Shown here in pieces: positions 34,135-43,612 of a stretch of DNA of 64,000 nucleotides. Under the pieces are notes generated by a model that saw only the letters and a list, made by a program, of their open reading frames with translations, ran no database searches and was not told the DNA's origin. This DNA comes from Sacculina carcini (lineage: Eukaryota > Arthropoda > Thecostraca > Sacculinidae). The DNA is taken from the NCBI GenBank assembly GCA_916048095.2, contig OU696595.1, positions 1,010,795-1,074,794 on the forward strand, in the 5' to 3' direction. Position 1 is the stretch's first letter; each line of letters opens with the position of its first letter. A program made the translations under genes and the position numbers.

Positions 34135-34246
34135 AGAGTGGGGGAAGGGGGGAGGGGGAGGGGGGGTTTTTGCACGCTTTAGGCCCCGCCCCCTTATGAC
34201 GTCACAGGTTTTTGCACGGTTTAGGCTCCGCCCCCTTATGACGTCA
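34135..34246 (+). promoter_or_regulatory. terminal G-rich run and TGACGTCA sites
   Basis: A 30-nt run of G with few interruptions (34138-34167), followed by two full TGACGTCA palindromes (34197-34204 and 34239-34246), each just after a CCCCGCCCCCTTA box. TGACGTCA is the CRE/ATF site. The mirror copies lie in the right arm. The diverged relics also have TGACGTCA just inside their ends. Confidence 0.6.
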
Positions 34247-34257
34247 TTTTTGCACAT

Positions 34258-34525
34258 GTGGCGCCCTCTATACCTAACCGGTGGCGCCCTCTATACTGGA
34301 AGTGGCGCCCTCTATACCTGACCGGTGGCGCCCTCTATACCTGACTGGTGGCGCCCTCTATACTGGAAGTGGCGCCCTCTATACTGGAAGTGGCGCCCTC
34401 TATACCTGACCGGTGGCGCCCTCTATACTGGAAGTGGCGCCCTCTATACTTGACCAGTAGCGCCGCCTGTACCTGACCAGTGGCGCCGTCTATACCTGAC
34501 CTGACCGGAAGTGGTGCCATCTATG
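34258..34525. repeat. TIR minisatellite, left arm
   Basis: About twelve units of 21-26 bp built on 'gtggcgccctctatac', alternating between 'ctgaccg' and 'tggaa' endings. The right arm (50880-51003) has only about six. Confidence 0.9.
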
Positions 34526-34723
34526 GTGAGCGTCGGTACCTGTGAACGCAGCAGCGACATCTATACATATTTGAATCAATTTATTTATTTATTAATTCAT
34601 TTATTTATTTTATTGATTTATTTTATTTTATTTATTTATTTATTTATTTATTTTATTTAATTCATCTTATTTATTTCGATTATTTGTGTGTAGAGTGTAG
34701 TGTCGAGTGAAGAAAGTTTTTTA

Positions 34724-34797
34724 CCTGGCTGGGATTCGAACCGAGGTCCTCGGGGTTCGAGCAGAGTCTTACGCAGTTCGGCTATTGTAGAGGTTCA
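34724..34797 (-). ncRNA. tRNA-like segment in left TIR
   Basis: On the minus strand it has a pol III A box-like 'tagccgaactgcgtaag', then about 35 nt later a canonical B box 'ggttcgaatcc' and a 'cagccagg' end. The T-arm pairs at four of five positions; the acceptor stem is poor. It could be a tRNA-derived remnant or a pol III promoter. The same segment lies in the right TIR. Confidence 0.45.
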
Positions 34798-35573
34798 AGA
34801 GGATGGTTTAAATGTGGTATATATAGTGCGCAAGCACGAGTGTACAATTAAATTAATTTCGAATTGTGAGACACTTGTGACGCACATGATACAATTATGG
34901 CGCACATATTAATGTTTATTATATTTGGTTATGTTAATTAATTTATAGAATTGTGAGACACTTGTGACGCACATGATACAATTATGGCGCACGTATTAAT
35001 GTTTATTATATTTGGTTATGTTAATTAATTTATAGAATTGTGAGACACTTGTGGCGCACATGATAAAATTGTGGCGCACGTATTAATGTTTATTATATTT
35101 GGTTATGAGAATTAAATTAATTTATAGATTTGTGAGACACTTGTGGCGCACATGATACATTAGTGGCGCGCGTATTTGGTATATTATATTAGGTTATGTT
35201 AATTAATTGTGTTAAAACAAGTTGATTTAAAAATATTGAAATTATTTGAAAAAATATTTATCAAGTGTGTTTAAACGGGGTGAATAGTCGGTGGATGGCA
35301 GTAGATGTCCATAACAATGGGCGTGTAATGTGCACCGAGGTCATGGGTACGCATGTACTTTTACGGTGTGATGGAATGCAGTGCTGAGTCAGCACTGCGG
35401 ACGTCAGCACGGTATCATGGTGTGTGTATTGCATCAGCCAAGGTGACCTTGAGATGGCGCCAGACTGGCGGGGAATGTGTTTGATGTACTGCGCATGCGC
35501 AGGCGTCAGCACGGTATCATGATGTGTGCATGTTTTTGATATACTGCGCATGCGCTGACGTCATCATCCAGCG

Positions 35574-35609
35574 TATATAAATTGTCGAGTCAGTGCGCAT
35601 CTATCATTT
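35574..35609 (+). promoter_or_regulatory. polB promoter (TATA + initiator)
   Basis: TATATAAA starts at 35574, with TCATTT (TCAKTY initiator) at 35604-35609 and its A 32 bp from the TATA start. It lies just inside the left TIR and about 95 bp before the first ATG of the polymerase. Confidence 0.7.
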
Positions 35610-35701
35610 CGTTTCATCGTTTGTTGCGTGCGGGTCGGTCTTTAGTGCTCCAGTGTTTTTTCGTGTTTGTTATATTTGCTGCCATATTGCTTCGGAGAGA
35701 G

Positions 35702-38700
35702 ATGGCTTCAAAGCATCGGTTGAGTGATGAGGACGACGGTTCGCCAATGAAGCGTGGAGACACTGCCGAGGTGAGCAATATTCGATGTGTTTTGCAAGAC
35801 GTGAGCTCAAGGTACGTTCGGCGATTCAGAGCTCAAGGAAAATCGTACCACCTGGAGCTCAACTTTACGGAGCCCGACAACGTCATTGGAGCAATTGCTT
35901 CAATTGAGGCGACCATCGACGCTGTGGTGGGTCAGGTGCTCCAAGGAGTGGACCCTGACGACTATGTGGGCATTACTCTGCGCAACGCCGACTACAAGCA
36001 GGACGCATACCTGGTGCCTCGGCGCGTCAGAGATTTCGACGCGTCACTTTTGTCAAAAAGGTAAGCGTTTTTTGTATTATTATTCAGTTTTATTTACTAG
36101 ATTTTATTTACGAGATTAAATAATCAAATTAAAAATGAATTTGGTTGTTTGTTTCAAGGCTCGAATCCATCACACAGTCAAACGCGTCATTCATCAGCAA
36201 CAACTCCACATTACACCTCACAGTCACACACATCAAACAACAATCAACCATGGATATCGACATTCACGGCGCTGCTAGGCTAAAGCTCAAGGGGGACGTG
36301 AAGTCCTGGTTTACCAACAAGAAATGTTTCTTTCGGATTGCCGGGACTCACTGTCTCCCACGAGCTCTGGCAGCCGCCATATACATACACAACAACACAG
36401 ACAAAAGTGCACGACACCGCCAAGGCATGAAGAGGTTGGAGGAAAGAACAAATTCGTTTGAGGAGGAGGCGAAACGACTGTGCATGGCATCGCAACTGGA
36501 CTGGACGGCACGGATGGGGACAAGGGAAGTGGACATTTTCACACAACACCTGCACGACTACACAGTACACATTTACTCGTCAGAACACATGCACAAACAC
36601 GTACACACCTCCGGCACGGGAAACACACACCTGTACCTGTATCACACGCACGAACATTTTGACGTAATCACCTCTATCACTGCATTCCTTTCCATACCCT
36701 ACTTTTGCCACCACTGTCAAACATCGTACATACACAAAAACGAACACACCTGTGCCGGGGGATGCCACGACTGCGGATCACCAACAAAATGCGTGAGGGA
36801 AGGTGCTCTGGTCCACTGTCCCGATTGTAATTTGAACTTTATCTCAGCCTCTTGTTTCGCGGCCCACAAGAATGTTCGTTGTTGTGTTCGACGTGGATGT
36901 CGTACTTGTGGTGACGTCACGTACAAATCTGATAGTAAGAAACATCATGTGTGTGGGACATATTTGTGTCCATTTTGTACGGAGCGGGTCGCGAAGCAGG
37001 ATGTTTCCACCACCCCACACAGATGCTTTCTGCAGCCGCTTAAACCTGCTGCAATTAATCAGAAGCAATTGTATATTTTTTATGATTTCGAGTGCATGAA
37101 CATCCCTGAAACTAACCGTCATGTTCCCAACTATTGCGTGTGTCAGATTTGCTGTTCTGCTTGCTTCGAGAATATCTCCGATCCTTGTTCTGTTTGCGGC
37201 ACTAACCAGCATGAGTTTGTATTCTCCGGACCGAATACACTGCAGGACTTTGGTCGATGGTTGTTTTCCCACGATCAAGCAAAAGTCATAGCGCATTACG
37301 CACAAGGCTATGACAACAACTTGGTCGTGGAATATGCGTTGAGTCAGGGAATGTTGCCAGATCTCATAATGAACGGTCGAAAAATCCTCTCCATCAAATT
37401 TCCCAACTCCAAACTTCATTTCCTTGATTCGTTCAGTTTCCTGCCTATGCCTCTCGCTAAATTTTCCAAAACATTCAATATTTCCGTCCGCAAAGGCTTC
37501 TTTCCTCACACGATGAACACTCCTGATCACCAATCCTATGTTGGACCGTTCCCGACAGTCGACATGTTTGATGCGGATCGTATGTCGGTCGACCAGCGTG
37601 CCGAGTTTCTGACCTGGCATGCTAGTGAAGTTGGCAAGACATATGATTTCCGCCGTGAAATGGGTGCATATTGTCGAGACGATGTCAATGTACTTCGTCT
37701 CGGCGCCATGCGTTTCCGTGACCAGTTCATCGGTGTCACGAAAACAGACCCGTTCCAGTGTGTCACATTACCGTCTGCGTGCCACACTGTCTGGCGGTCA
37801 AACTATTTGCGCAAAAACACTGTGGCTTTGGTTCCGAGTCAGCTGCACTACCGTCCAACGGGTAACTACTCAAAGAAATCGATCCAGTGGCTGGAGCTAG
37901 AGGCGTCGTCTCGCGGTATCAATATCCAGCACGCACTGAACTCTGGTGAAGTGTGTATTGGGCCGTACAAAGTGGACGGCTACGCCAAAGCGGGAGACCA
38001 TCACCTGCTTTTCGAGTTTCTCGGGTGTTATTTCCATGGGCACGGGCACTCTGGTGAGTGTAACAATAAGAGCGTCAGCAAAAACTGCCGCTCGGTGATG
38101 AACACCGGATGTCGGACACCAAAGCAGCTCTACGATCGCACACTACAACGCCTTGAACAACTGGCCTCCCGGTCGGATACAGAAGTAATTTCCATCTGGG
38201 AATGCGAGTACGACGCCATGATTAGGCACGACGAAACCAAACGTCGTTTCACCGAATCTGTGCGTCCAGTCGAGCCAATGAATGTTCGCGACGCACTGTA
38301 CGGCGGAAGAACCGAGGTGTTTCGTCACTTTGTAGAATGCTCTGAAACCGAAAAAATTCACTATGTAGACGTTTGCTCCCTCTATCCCTATATTCTAAAG
38401 TATGGCAAGTTTCCAGTTGGTCATCCCGAGTTTTTGTTTCGTCCTTCCGTTTCCGATTTCCACAAGTACTTTGGCATTGTTCACTGTAGGATCCTACCTC
38501 CTCGCAATATTCACCTCCCAGTCCTTCCGGCCCGAGTGAACGAGCGCCTCGTTTTTTCGTTGTGCAGGAGCTGTTCCGAGCAGCACGTTGGCGACGGCAA
38601 AGACTTCTGTACCGGTCGGATAGTGTGCGAGCACGATGATGAGCAGCGCAGTTTCACTTCCAGTTGGGTGTCGTTGGAAGTAGCAAAGGCTTTGAGCATG

Positions 38701-39732
38701 GGCTATCGTCTGTTGGAAATTTTCGAATTTTGGCACTTTCCAGCCACCACTCGTTTCAATGACGGCCGTGGAGGGTTGTTTGCCGGCTACATCAACGATT
38801 TTTATGCGTTGAAGGTGGCTGCGGAGGGATATCCTGCTCACGTTCAATGTGACGCCGAGCGTGAAACGTATCGACGTGACATTGAACAGCGTGAGCAGAT
38901 TACCCTTCCGACTGTTGCCAAGAACCCAGGCCTGAGAGCTGTGGCCAAGCTGTGCCTCAACAGCCAGTGGGGCAAGTTGGCTCAGCGCTGCAACCTCGAC
39001 CAGACCGAACTCGTCACTTCACGGCAGCGTTTCTTTGAGTTGATGGATGATCCAGCTCTGGACGTCACGGCCTGTGATCTCATTCCTTTCCTGTCGGCCG
39101 ACGCTTCGGAGGATGGTGACATTGACGAAGAAGAGGACGCTGTCATGCGCATAACACACAAACACAAGACAGACGAGACAGTCACTGGACCGCTTAAAAC
39201 AAACATTATTCTTGCCTCTTTTGTTACTGCTCAAGCCCGTCTCTATCTGTATTCATTCATGGAAAAGCTTCAGTCTAACCAACTAATTTATTGTGACACC
39301 GACAGCATAATTTACCTTTCTGCGCCTACGCTTCCGCAAATTAACACTGGTCGCTTTCTGGGTGAAATGACGGACGAACTAACTGCATTTGGTCCGGAGA
39401 GCTTTATTAATTCTGTAATCTGCTTGTCTCCCAAAAACTACGCCTTCACTGTGACTAACTCTGCTAACGAGGCATGCACTGTTATCAAAATGCGCGGAAT
39501 AACACAGTCATACGCCACTAACCAACTAATCACTGCAGAAAGTTTCAAGTCCCTCTTGACAACCCCGGGCACCCAGATTAAAGTACCCATTCAGACGTTC
39601 AAGAAAACGATAGATTTTCACATTGTAACTGTAAGGGGGGAGAAGATTAATAGGATAGTTGCCAGCAAGAGGGGGGTCCTTCCCGACTACAGCACCTTTC
39701 CTCACGGGTACATGCACACACAAACACACTAA
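35702..39732 (+). CDS. polB: protein-primed family-B DNA polymerase (one intron)
   Basis: Two exons, 35702-36060 and 36159-39732, flank a 98-bp intron with GTAAGC donor and TTTCAAG acceptor. The phase is kept, giving about 1310 aa. The N-terminal exon carries the acidic/basic head and a domain conserved before Maverick polymerases. A Cys/His-rich zinc region (about 310-420) precedes the 3'-5' exonuclease: D429/E431 (DFE), D505 and D627 (YCRDDV). Polymerase motifs are DVCSLYP at 857, KLCLNSQWGK at 1050 and YCDTDS at 1165. A segment near 720-760 with 'VDGY' and 'FEFLGCYFHG' looks like a Vsr/PD-(D/E)XK-type insert. It replicates the linear element, probably from a terminal protein. The internal ATG at 36250 has a good context and could give a shorter form. 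Confidence 0.93.
36061..36158 (+). other. intron in polB
   Basis: GT...AG boundaries (AAAAAG|GTAAGC and TTTCAAG|GC), 98 bp and AT-rich. Without removal the first frame stops at once at the donor TAA. Splicing keeps the reading phase and joins two parts of one conserved N-terminal region. No other intron is needed by any gene of the element. Confidence 0.8.
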
Positions 39733-39849
39733 CAAATATTTTGTTTTTGCCCATGATTTGTGTATAAATATAAAATGATGTATAAACGTGTGTCTGTATA
39801 CATGTCAACATCATATCGTTGGTGCTTCTCACCGTACTAGCTTTGCTTC

Positions 39850-39885
39850 TATAAATACACGTAAAACTCTGTTGAATCATCAGTG
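39850..39885 (+). promoter_or_regulatory. ATPase promoter (TATA + initiator)
   Basis: TATAAATA at 39850-39857 and TCAGTG at 39880-39885, spacing 32 bp. The ATPase ATG follows at 39903. Confidence 0.75.
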
Positions 39886-39902
39886 AGTCATACTCGGTGG
39901 CC

Positions 39903-40562
39903 ATGGAAACACACGACGCCAGACTGGTCACACCCTTCACAATGATATTATCGGGTCCTTCGGGATCCGGCAAGAGTCGGTTTATAGCCGACATGCTGAC
40001 TCGGTCTGATCAAGTGCTCACCACTCGACCAGATCATGTATTGTACTGCCATGGAAACGTGGCACCCGATCATATTGGTAGTCATTTGGTCAACGAAATG
40101 CGACACGGTCTACCTACGCACGAGGAAATACAACAGTTGGCCGGTAAACATAAACGCAGAAACGGGTGCATGGTGATAATTGACGATATGCTGGAGGCGG
40201 TCGAAGGGTCGTTGGTACGCGACATGTTTACCAAAATATCCCGTCACGACAATATGAGTGTAGTGTTTGTCACTCAAAACACGTTTTTGAAATCTCCCAA
40301 TTATCGTACAATCAGTTTGAATACAAATTATTACGTGTTTTTTCGCAACTTTCGCGATAAAACTCCGCTACGTGCATTTGCTCAACAGTACATGCCGGAA
40401 AACAGCAAGTTTATCATGGATGTGTACCACGATGTAATGCAGCGTTCATATGGACATTTGCTGGTGGATTTGCGACAACAAACCGACAACAGATTACGTG
40501 TGCGCAGCAATGTGCTGGAAGAACCAATTATCGTGTACTTGGCGGCACTAAGGTATAAATAG
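39903..40562 (+). CDS. genome-packaging-type ATPase
   Basis: A 219-aa P-loop ATPase of the FtsK/HerA-like family that packages DNA in Mavericks and related viruses. Walker A is GPSGSGKS at about residue 18. Walker B is 'MVIIDDML' with D94/D95. A downstream 'VVFVTQN' strand fits the sensor position. The ATG at 39903 has a CCATGG context; a GTG two codons earlier is not needed. It stands 170 bp after polB with its own promoter. Its last codons overlap the TATA box for the next gene. Confidence 0.9.
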   Translation: METHDARLVTPFTMILSGPSGSGKSRFIADMLTRSDQVLTTRPDHVLYCHGNVAPDHIGSHLVNEMRHGLPTHEEIQQLAGKHKRRNGCMVIIDDMLEAVEGSLVRDMFTKISRHDNMSVVFVTQNTFLKSPNYRTISLNTNYYVFFRNFRDKTPLRAFAQQYMPENSKFIMDVYHDVMQRSYGHLLVDLRQQTDNRLRVRSNVLEEPIIVYLAALRYK

Positions 40563-40590
40563 CCGTACACTTTGCCGACCAGTGTCATTT
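40554..40590 (+). promoter_or_regulatory. pX-like gene promoter inside ATPase end
   Basis: TATAAATA at 40554-40561 overlaps the ATPase stop codon. TCATTT at 40585-40590 places the initiator A 33 bp from the TATA start, only 10 nt before the ATG at 40597. Confidence 0.7.
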
Positions 40591-40596
40591 GCCAAA

Positions 40597-40926
40597 ATGT
40601 CTTTGGCGTTGAAACGTCGTTGGTCCACCATCGAAGCTCTTCCACGTCTCACGCATCGTCAACAAAAAGCCGTTCTCAACACGTACGACCCTGCTCTGAT
40701 ACGGGCGATTTGTGAAATTTGCAACAACGTGCTACAAGACCGTGTTCCTTTGGAAAAGAAACAAAAACGTCGTCTATCCAAATACAAGAACATACTGCGT
40801 AAATTGGGTGACAAACGTCCGTCACTGAAGAAAAAACAACGAGTGCTGGTGCAAAGCGGAAAATTTCTCTCCGCCCTTATACCCGTGGTTGCATCGGTTA
40901 TAAGCTGTATACTGTCTGCAAAATAA
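40597..40926 (+). CDS. adenovirus pX/mu-like core protein candidate
   Basis: A 109-aa strongly basic protein. A helical N-terminus is followed by Lys/Arg-rich 'KKQKRRLSKYKNILRKLGDKR' and 'LKKKQR', then a hydrophobic C-terminal tail 'FLSALIPVVASVISCIL'. A basic body plus a short hydrophobic tail of this kind is the signature of adenovirus pX-type DNA-condensing proteins, which recur in Mavericks. It probably binds packaged DNA. The true ATG is at 40597 (the GTG at 40582 is upstream of the initiator). Its TAA overlaps the next ATG by one base (TAATG). Confidence 0.65.
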   Translation: MSLALKRRWSTIEALPRLTHRQQKAVLNTYDPALIRAICEICNNVLQDRVPLEKKQKRRLSKYKNILRKLGDKRPSLKKKQRVLVQSGKFLSALIPVVASVISCILSAK

Positions 40927-41507
40927 TGAGCGCTTTCCAACGAATGGTTCTCATATCGCAAGCGACGTATATGGAGATGCAGAATCGGATCGCGCCTACT
41001 CCCATACCGGAGCGGGAACAAATACTCTTCAACCCAACGGCCAGTGACGAAACCAAACGAATTCAGTTTGTTGATGCATGGCATCCGAAACGAGAGACTG
41101 CTACAGCTCCACCATCGGTAGAACGAATCGAAAACAAGGATAAATGGCTAGATCTGGTTCCACTCACATATAAACGTCAGGCACGGTACGTTCTCGATCG
41201 GTTGGCTACAGTGCTCGAATGGGACAACAAAACGGGGACGCTCCATCTTGACCGAAACCCAATTCCGTATAGTAATATTGTTGATTTGATAAATTATATT
41301 GTGCGTCAACGGAAAGGTGTAACACAACCCGTGGGGTGGGCACAAATAAAACCGTTGGTGGAATCGCTAAACTTGCCGCGCGAAGCAGCACCAAATTTAC
41401 ATACTGTTCAAACAACACACAAACGTCGTCAGGCGGTGGAGGAGGAAGACAGTAGCGATCGTGAGATACTGTCCACGAAACGAAAATGGCTCAAGTATCC
41501 ACGTTGA
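40926..41507 (+). CDS. conserved Maverick protein of unknown function
   Basis: A 193-aa protein beginning at the ATG that shares a base with the previous stop. The middle (about 75-135) resembles a family often found beside Maverick integrases: a helix with a conserved Trp ('VLEWDNKTG'), then 'IPYSNIVDLINYIVRQRKG' and a 'P.GW..IKPLV' stretch. The C-terminus is charged and lysine-rich (KRKWLKYPR). No catalytic signature. It overlaps the integrase by 22 nt. I find no TATA/initiator pair before it, so it may share the upstream transcript. Confidence 0.65.
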   Translation: MSAFQRMVLISQATYMEMQNRIAPTPIPEREQILFNPTASDETKRIQFVDAWHPKRETATAPPSVERIENKDKWLDLVPLTYKRQARYVLDRLATVLEWDNKTGTLHLDRNPIPYSNIVDLINYIVRQRKGVTQPVGWAQIKPLVESLNLPREAAPNLHTVQTTHKRRQAVEEEDSSDREILSTKRKWLKYPR

Positions 41508-42301
41508 AGTGGTCGCAGACCACTCGTGAATTGCATAGGCAAGTGCGTAAACGGTTTGCACGTAATCCGTACACCAGCTCGGGTTTGAACGATACATGGC
41601 AAGTGGATTTGTGCGATGTCTGTCGTTTGCGAGGTCACAATACACAGGTAAAGTACCTGTTGGCCGCTGTAGATGTATTCAGCAGGCAAGCACATGTGCG
41701 CACATTACGCAGCAAGAACGGACCGGCAGTGGCCAAGGCAATGGACTCTATTCTCAAGGACAATTGTATACCGATGCAGATAATGAGCGACAAGGGACGA
41801 GAATTCACCGGACACGAATTCAAGCGTGTAATGAAAGAATACAATATTCATCATTATACAACAACCACAATTATTCGAAAAGCATGGATAGTCGAACGAT
41901 TTTTCAGAACATTTCTCTCGCTCATATACAAATACATGACCGAAAACAATACAAAACGATATGTGAAAATGCTTCCGTGGCTTTTGGAGCAATACAACAA
42001 CACTCATCACCGATCCGTCGGGATGGCGCCAAGTCACGTGACAATGGCGACGCAGCACTTGGTTGATGTGAGAAAACCGCGTAAGCAGACGCCGAAATTA
42101 CGCGTCGGCGATAAAGTGCGTCTCGCTCTACCGAAAACAATATTTGAGAAAGGCTATACGCAGACATTTTCCAGCGAGGTGTTTATCATATCGGCGATAT
42201 GTACCCGTCGACCTGTACCAATGTACAAGCTGCAAGACACGAGCGGAAAGACAATAGCCGGATCATATTATCAGCAAGAGCTGGGGCGTGTTGCTACGTA
42301 G
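41486..42301 (+). CDS. retroviral-type integrase (DD35E)
   Basis: A 271-aa rve-superfamily integrase that would insert the element and generate the short target duplication. The catalytic triad is D41 ('WQVDLCD'), D102 ('MSDKGREF') and E137 ('IVERFFRT'), giving DD35E spacing. The C-terminal part has 'LRVGDKVRL' and an SH3/chromo-like tail. The N-terminal HHCC zinc domain of retroviruses is not evident. The start ATG at 41486 lies within the end of the preceding ORF. A broken relative of its C-terminus occurs at 54507-54775. Confidence 0.92.
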   Translation: MAQVSTLKWSQTTRELHRQVRKRFARNPYTSSGLNDTWQVDLCDVCRLRGHNTQVKYLLAAVDVFSRQAHVRTLRSKNGPAVAKAMDSILKDNCIPMQIMSDKGREFTGHEFKRVMKEYNIHHYTTTTIIRKAWIVERFFRTFLSLIYKYMTENNTKRYVKMLPWLLEQYNNTHHRSVGMAPSHVTMATQHLVDVRKPRKQTPKLRVGDKVRLALPKTIFEKGYTQTFSSEVFIISAICTRRPVPMYKLQDTSGKTIAGSYYQQELGRVAT

Positions 42302-42536
42302 ATGCTCTATCACAATATTGTTGACATTATGGTATCGGCGTTGATGCAATGTCAGCATGCTCGACATGTGTTTTGCTTCTCGGTGCTGAGTCAGCGACTG
42401 ACAAAGACAAAGACACAATGTACAATGCATGATTTGTCAGCATACAGCCGCACATACAATCGATGGATTGGATGAACAAGTTGTCGATGAACATCAGTCG
42501 TTGTCACGAATTGTCAGTGCCCACTTGTCTTGCCTC
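42302..42536 (+). other. intergenic, no gene
   Basis: 235 bp without a convincing TATA box. It contains 'gctgagtcagcgactgac'. An in-frame ATG at 42429 would extend the next gene, but the extension is not shared with its paralogue. Confidence 0.5.
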
Positions 42537-42947
42537 ATGGATCTTTACGTGACTGTGCGTATTGCGGCCCACACAGGGCCAGAGGTGCTTGCATGGTGGT
42601 GGCAACTGGCACCAGCGCCTCCGTCGCCACAACCGTTACTGACGCCACCAACACCGTCGCCGACGCCGTCACCAACACCGTCGCCACCACCGCCGTCACC
42701 ATCATCGATGCCACCACCATCATCGCCGTCGCCACCATCAACGCCACAACCGTCACCATCTACGCCGCCACCACCATCATCGCCGTCGCCACCATCAACG
42801 CCACAACCGTCAACATCTACGCCGCCAACAACATCGCCGCTACATCATCCAGATTTTATGGATGATGTAAACTTTAAAATCACAATTCCACCGGCGCCAG
42901 AAATTACACAGCACGAACTAGAGGATATTTTTGAGAGTGAGTATTGA
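42537..42947 (+). CDS. proline-rich protein 1 (twin gene)
   Basis: About 136 aa. The head 'MDLYVTVRI...EVLAWWWQ' matches the neighbour at 43169-43540 ('MDLYIVTRI...EICHWWWQ'). Next is a long low-complexity tract of Pro/Ser/Thr built from tandem 12-36 bp repeats (42640-42835). The acidic C-terminal tail ends 'EDIFESEY'. The start at 42537 is chosen because the homology to the twin begins there. The triple Trp and Pro-rich body might bind SH3/WW partners or form a virion spike; this is inference. Function unknown. Confidence 0.6.
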   Translation: MDLYVTVRIAAHTGPEVLAWWWQLAPAPPSPQPLLTPPTPSPTPSPTPSPPPPSPSSMPPPSSPSPPSTPQPSPSTPPPPSSPSPPSTPQPSTSTPPTTSPLHHPDFMDDVNFKITIPPAPEITQHELEDIFESEY

Positions 42948-43126
42948 TGTGAGTTTTGTTGTGCTATTAATATTAACTAATGCTTGTTTTTGTTTGTTTG
43001 TTTGTTTTTTGTTCATTTGTTTGTGTACTAATACATACCAGCATTTCTGACAAGTGTTTCAGTCGTTTTCGATTAATTTGTGTCGTTGAAGAATTACGTT
43101 TTCAATGAGAAACACTTTCGATAAAC

Positions 43127-43155
43127 TATAAAAGGTAGTATCCATGCACTCAGTC
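43127..43155 (+). promoter_or_regulatory. promoter of proline-rich gene 2
   Basis: TATAAAAG at 43127-43134 and TCAGTC at 43150-43155, spacing 25 bp, slightly short. The ATG follows at 43169. Confidence 0.6.
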
Positions 43156-43168
43156 GTCAATCGTTGTC

Positions 43169-43540
43169 ATGGATCGTCAGGGCATGGACCTTTACATTGT
43201 CACACGAATATCTAGTGGTAGTGCGACACCTGAAATATGTCACTGGTGGTGGCAACCGACATCAATGCCACCGCCACCGGCGCCACCGCCACCGGCGCCA
43301 CCGCCGTCACCGTTACAGCCACAGCCATTACCAACACTTTCACCACCAACACCATCGCCCCCACCGTCTTGGCCGCCAGCACTTTGGCCACGTCGACGAC
43401 GACGACAACGACGAATTTGTCGTGTGGTGCCATATAGACATCAACCGACGACTCTGCCCCCGATACCAACGTCTCCTGATTTGTTTGAATCAGACGCTTC
43501 AACACACTTTGAAGATGATGAGGAAAATGACGATTATTAA
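43169..43540 (+). CDS. proline-rich protein 2 (twin gene)
   Basis: A 123-aa paralogue of 42537-42947 with the same order of parts: a short head with WWWQ, a Pro-rich tract, an Arg-rich patch (RRRRRQRR, absent from the twin), then an acidic tail 'FESD...FEDDEENDDY'. This frame is preferred over an overlapping one (43164-43547) because only this one shares head and tail with the twin. The Arg patch could be a nuclear localisation or nucleic-acid-binding element. No known family. Confidence 0.65.
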   Translation: MDRQGMDLYIVTRISSGSATPEICHWWWQPTSMPPPPAPPPPAPPPSPLQPQPLPTLSPPTPSPPPSWPPALWPRRRRRQRRICRVVPYRHQPTTLPPIPTSPDLFESDASTHFEDDEENDDY

Positions 43541-43612
43541 CAATTAACAATTATTTTTGGTTTAAAAACAGCGAGCACAATGCATGCGATTATAGTTTGC
43601 TCACAGACAGCA

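Larger units (their letters stand above)
34101..35530 (+). repeat. left terminal inverted repeat
   Basis: Pairs with 49754-51160. From the tip inward it has an 8-nt AGTAGTAG end, 'acactttgtgacatttg', a G-rich run (34138-34167), two 'TTTTTGCACG' + 'CCCCGCCCCCTTATGACGTCA' modules, a minisatellite of about 12 'gtggcgccctctatac' units (34258-34525), an ATTTATTT tract, a tRNA-like segment, four units of about 87-93 bp (34860-35215), and a unique inner part with 'gcatgcgc' and 'gtcagcac' motifs. The two arms differ mainly in minisatellite copy number. Confidence 0.93.

Noticed and set aside
36844-37620. 258-aa minus-strand ORF
   Set aside because: It lies wholly antisense to conserved polymerase exonuclease motifs and has no recognisable domain; shadow of polB.
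41160-41200. TATATAAACG near 41165 as an integrase promoter
   Set aside because: No TCAKTY initiator at the usual distance and more than 300 bp from the integrase ATG.
42429-42536. In-frame ATG extension of proline-rich gene 1
   Set aside because: The extension is not shared with the twin and similarity starts exactly at 42537.
43164-43547. 127-aa His/Arg-rich ORF overlapping proline-rich gene 2
   Set aside because: Only the 43169 frame shares head and tail with its twin; this frame is a compositional by-product.
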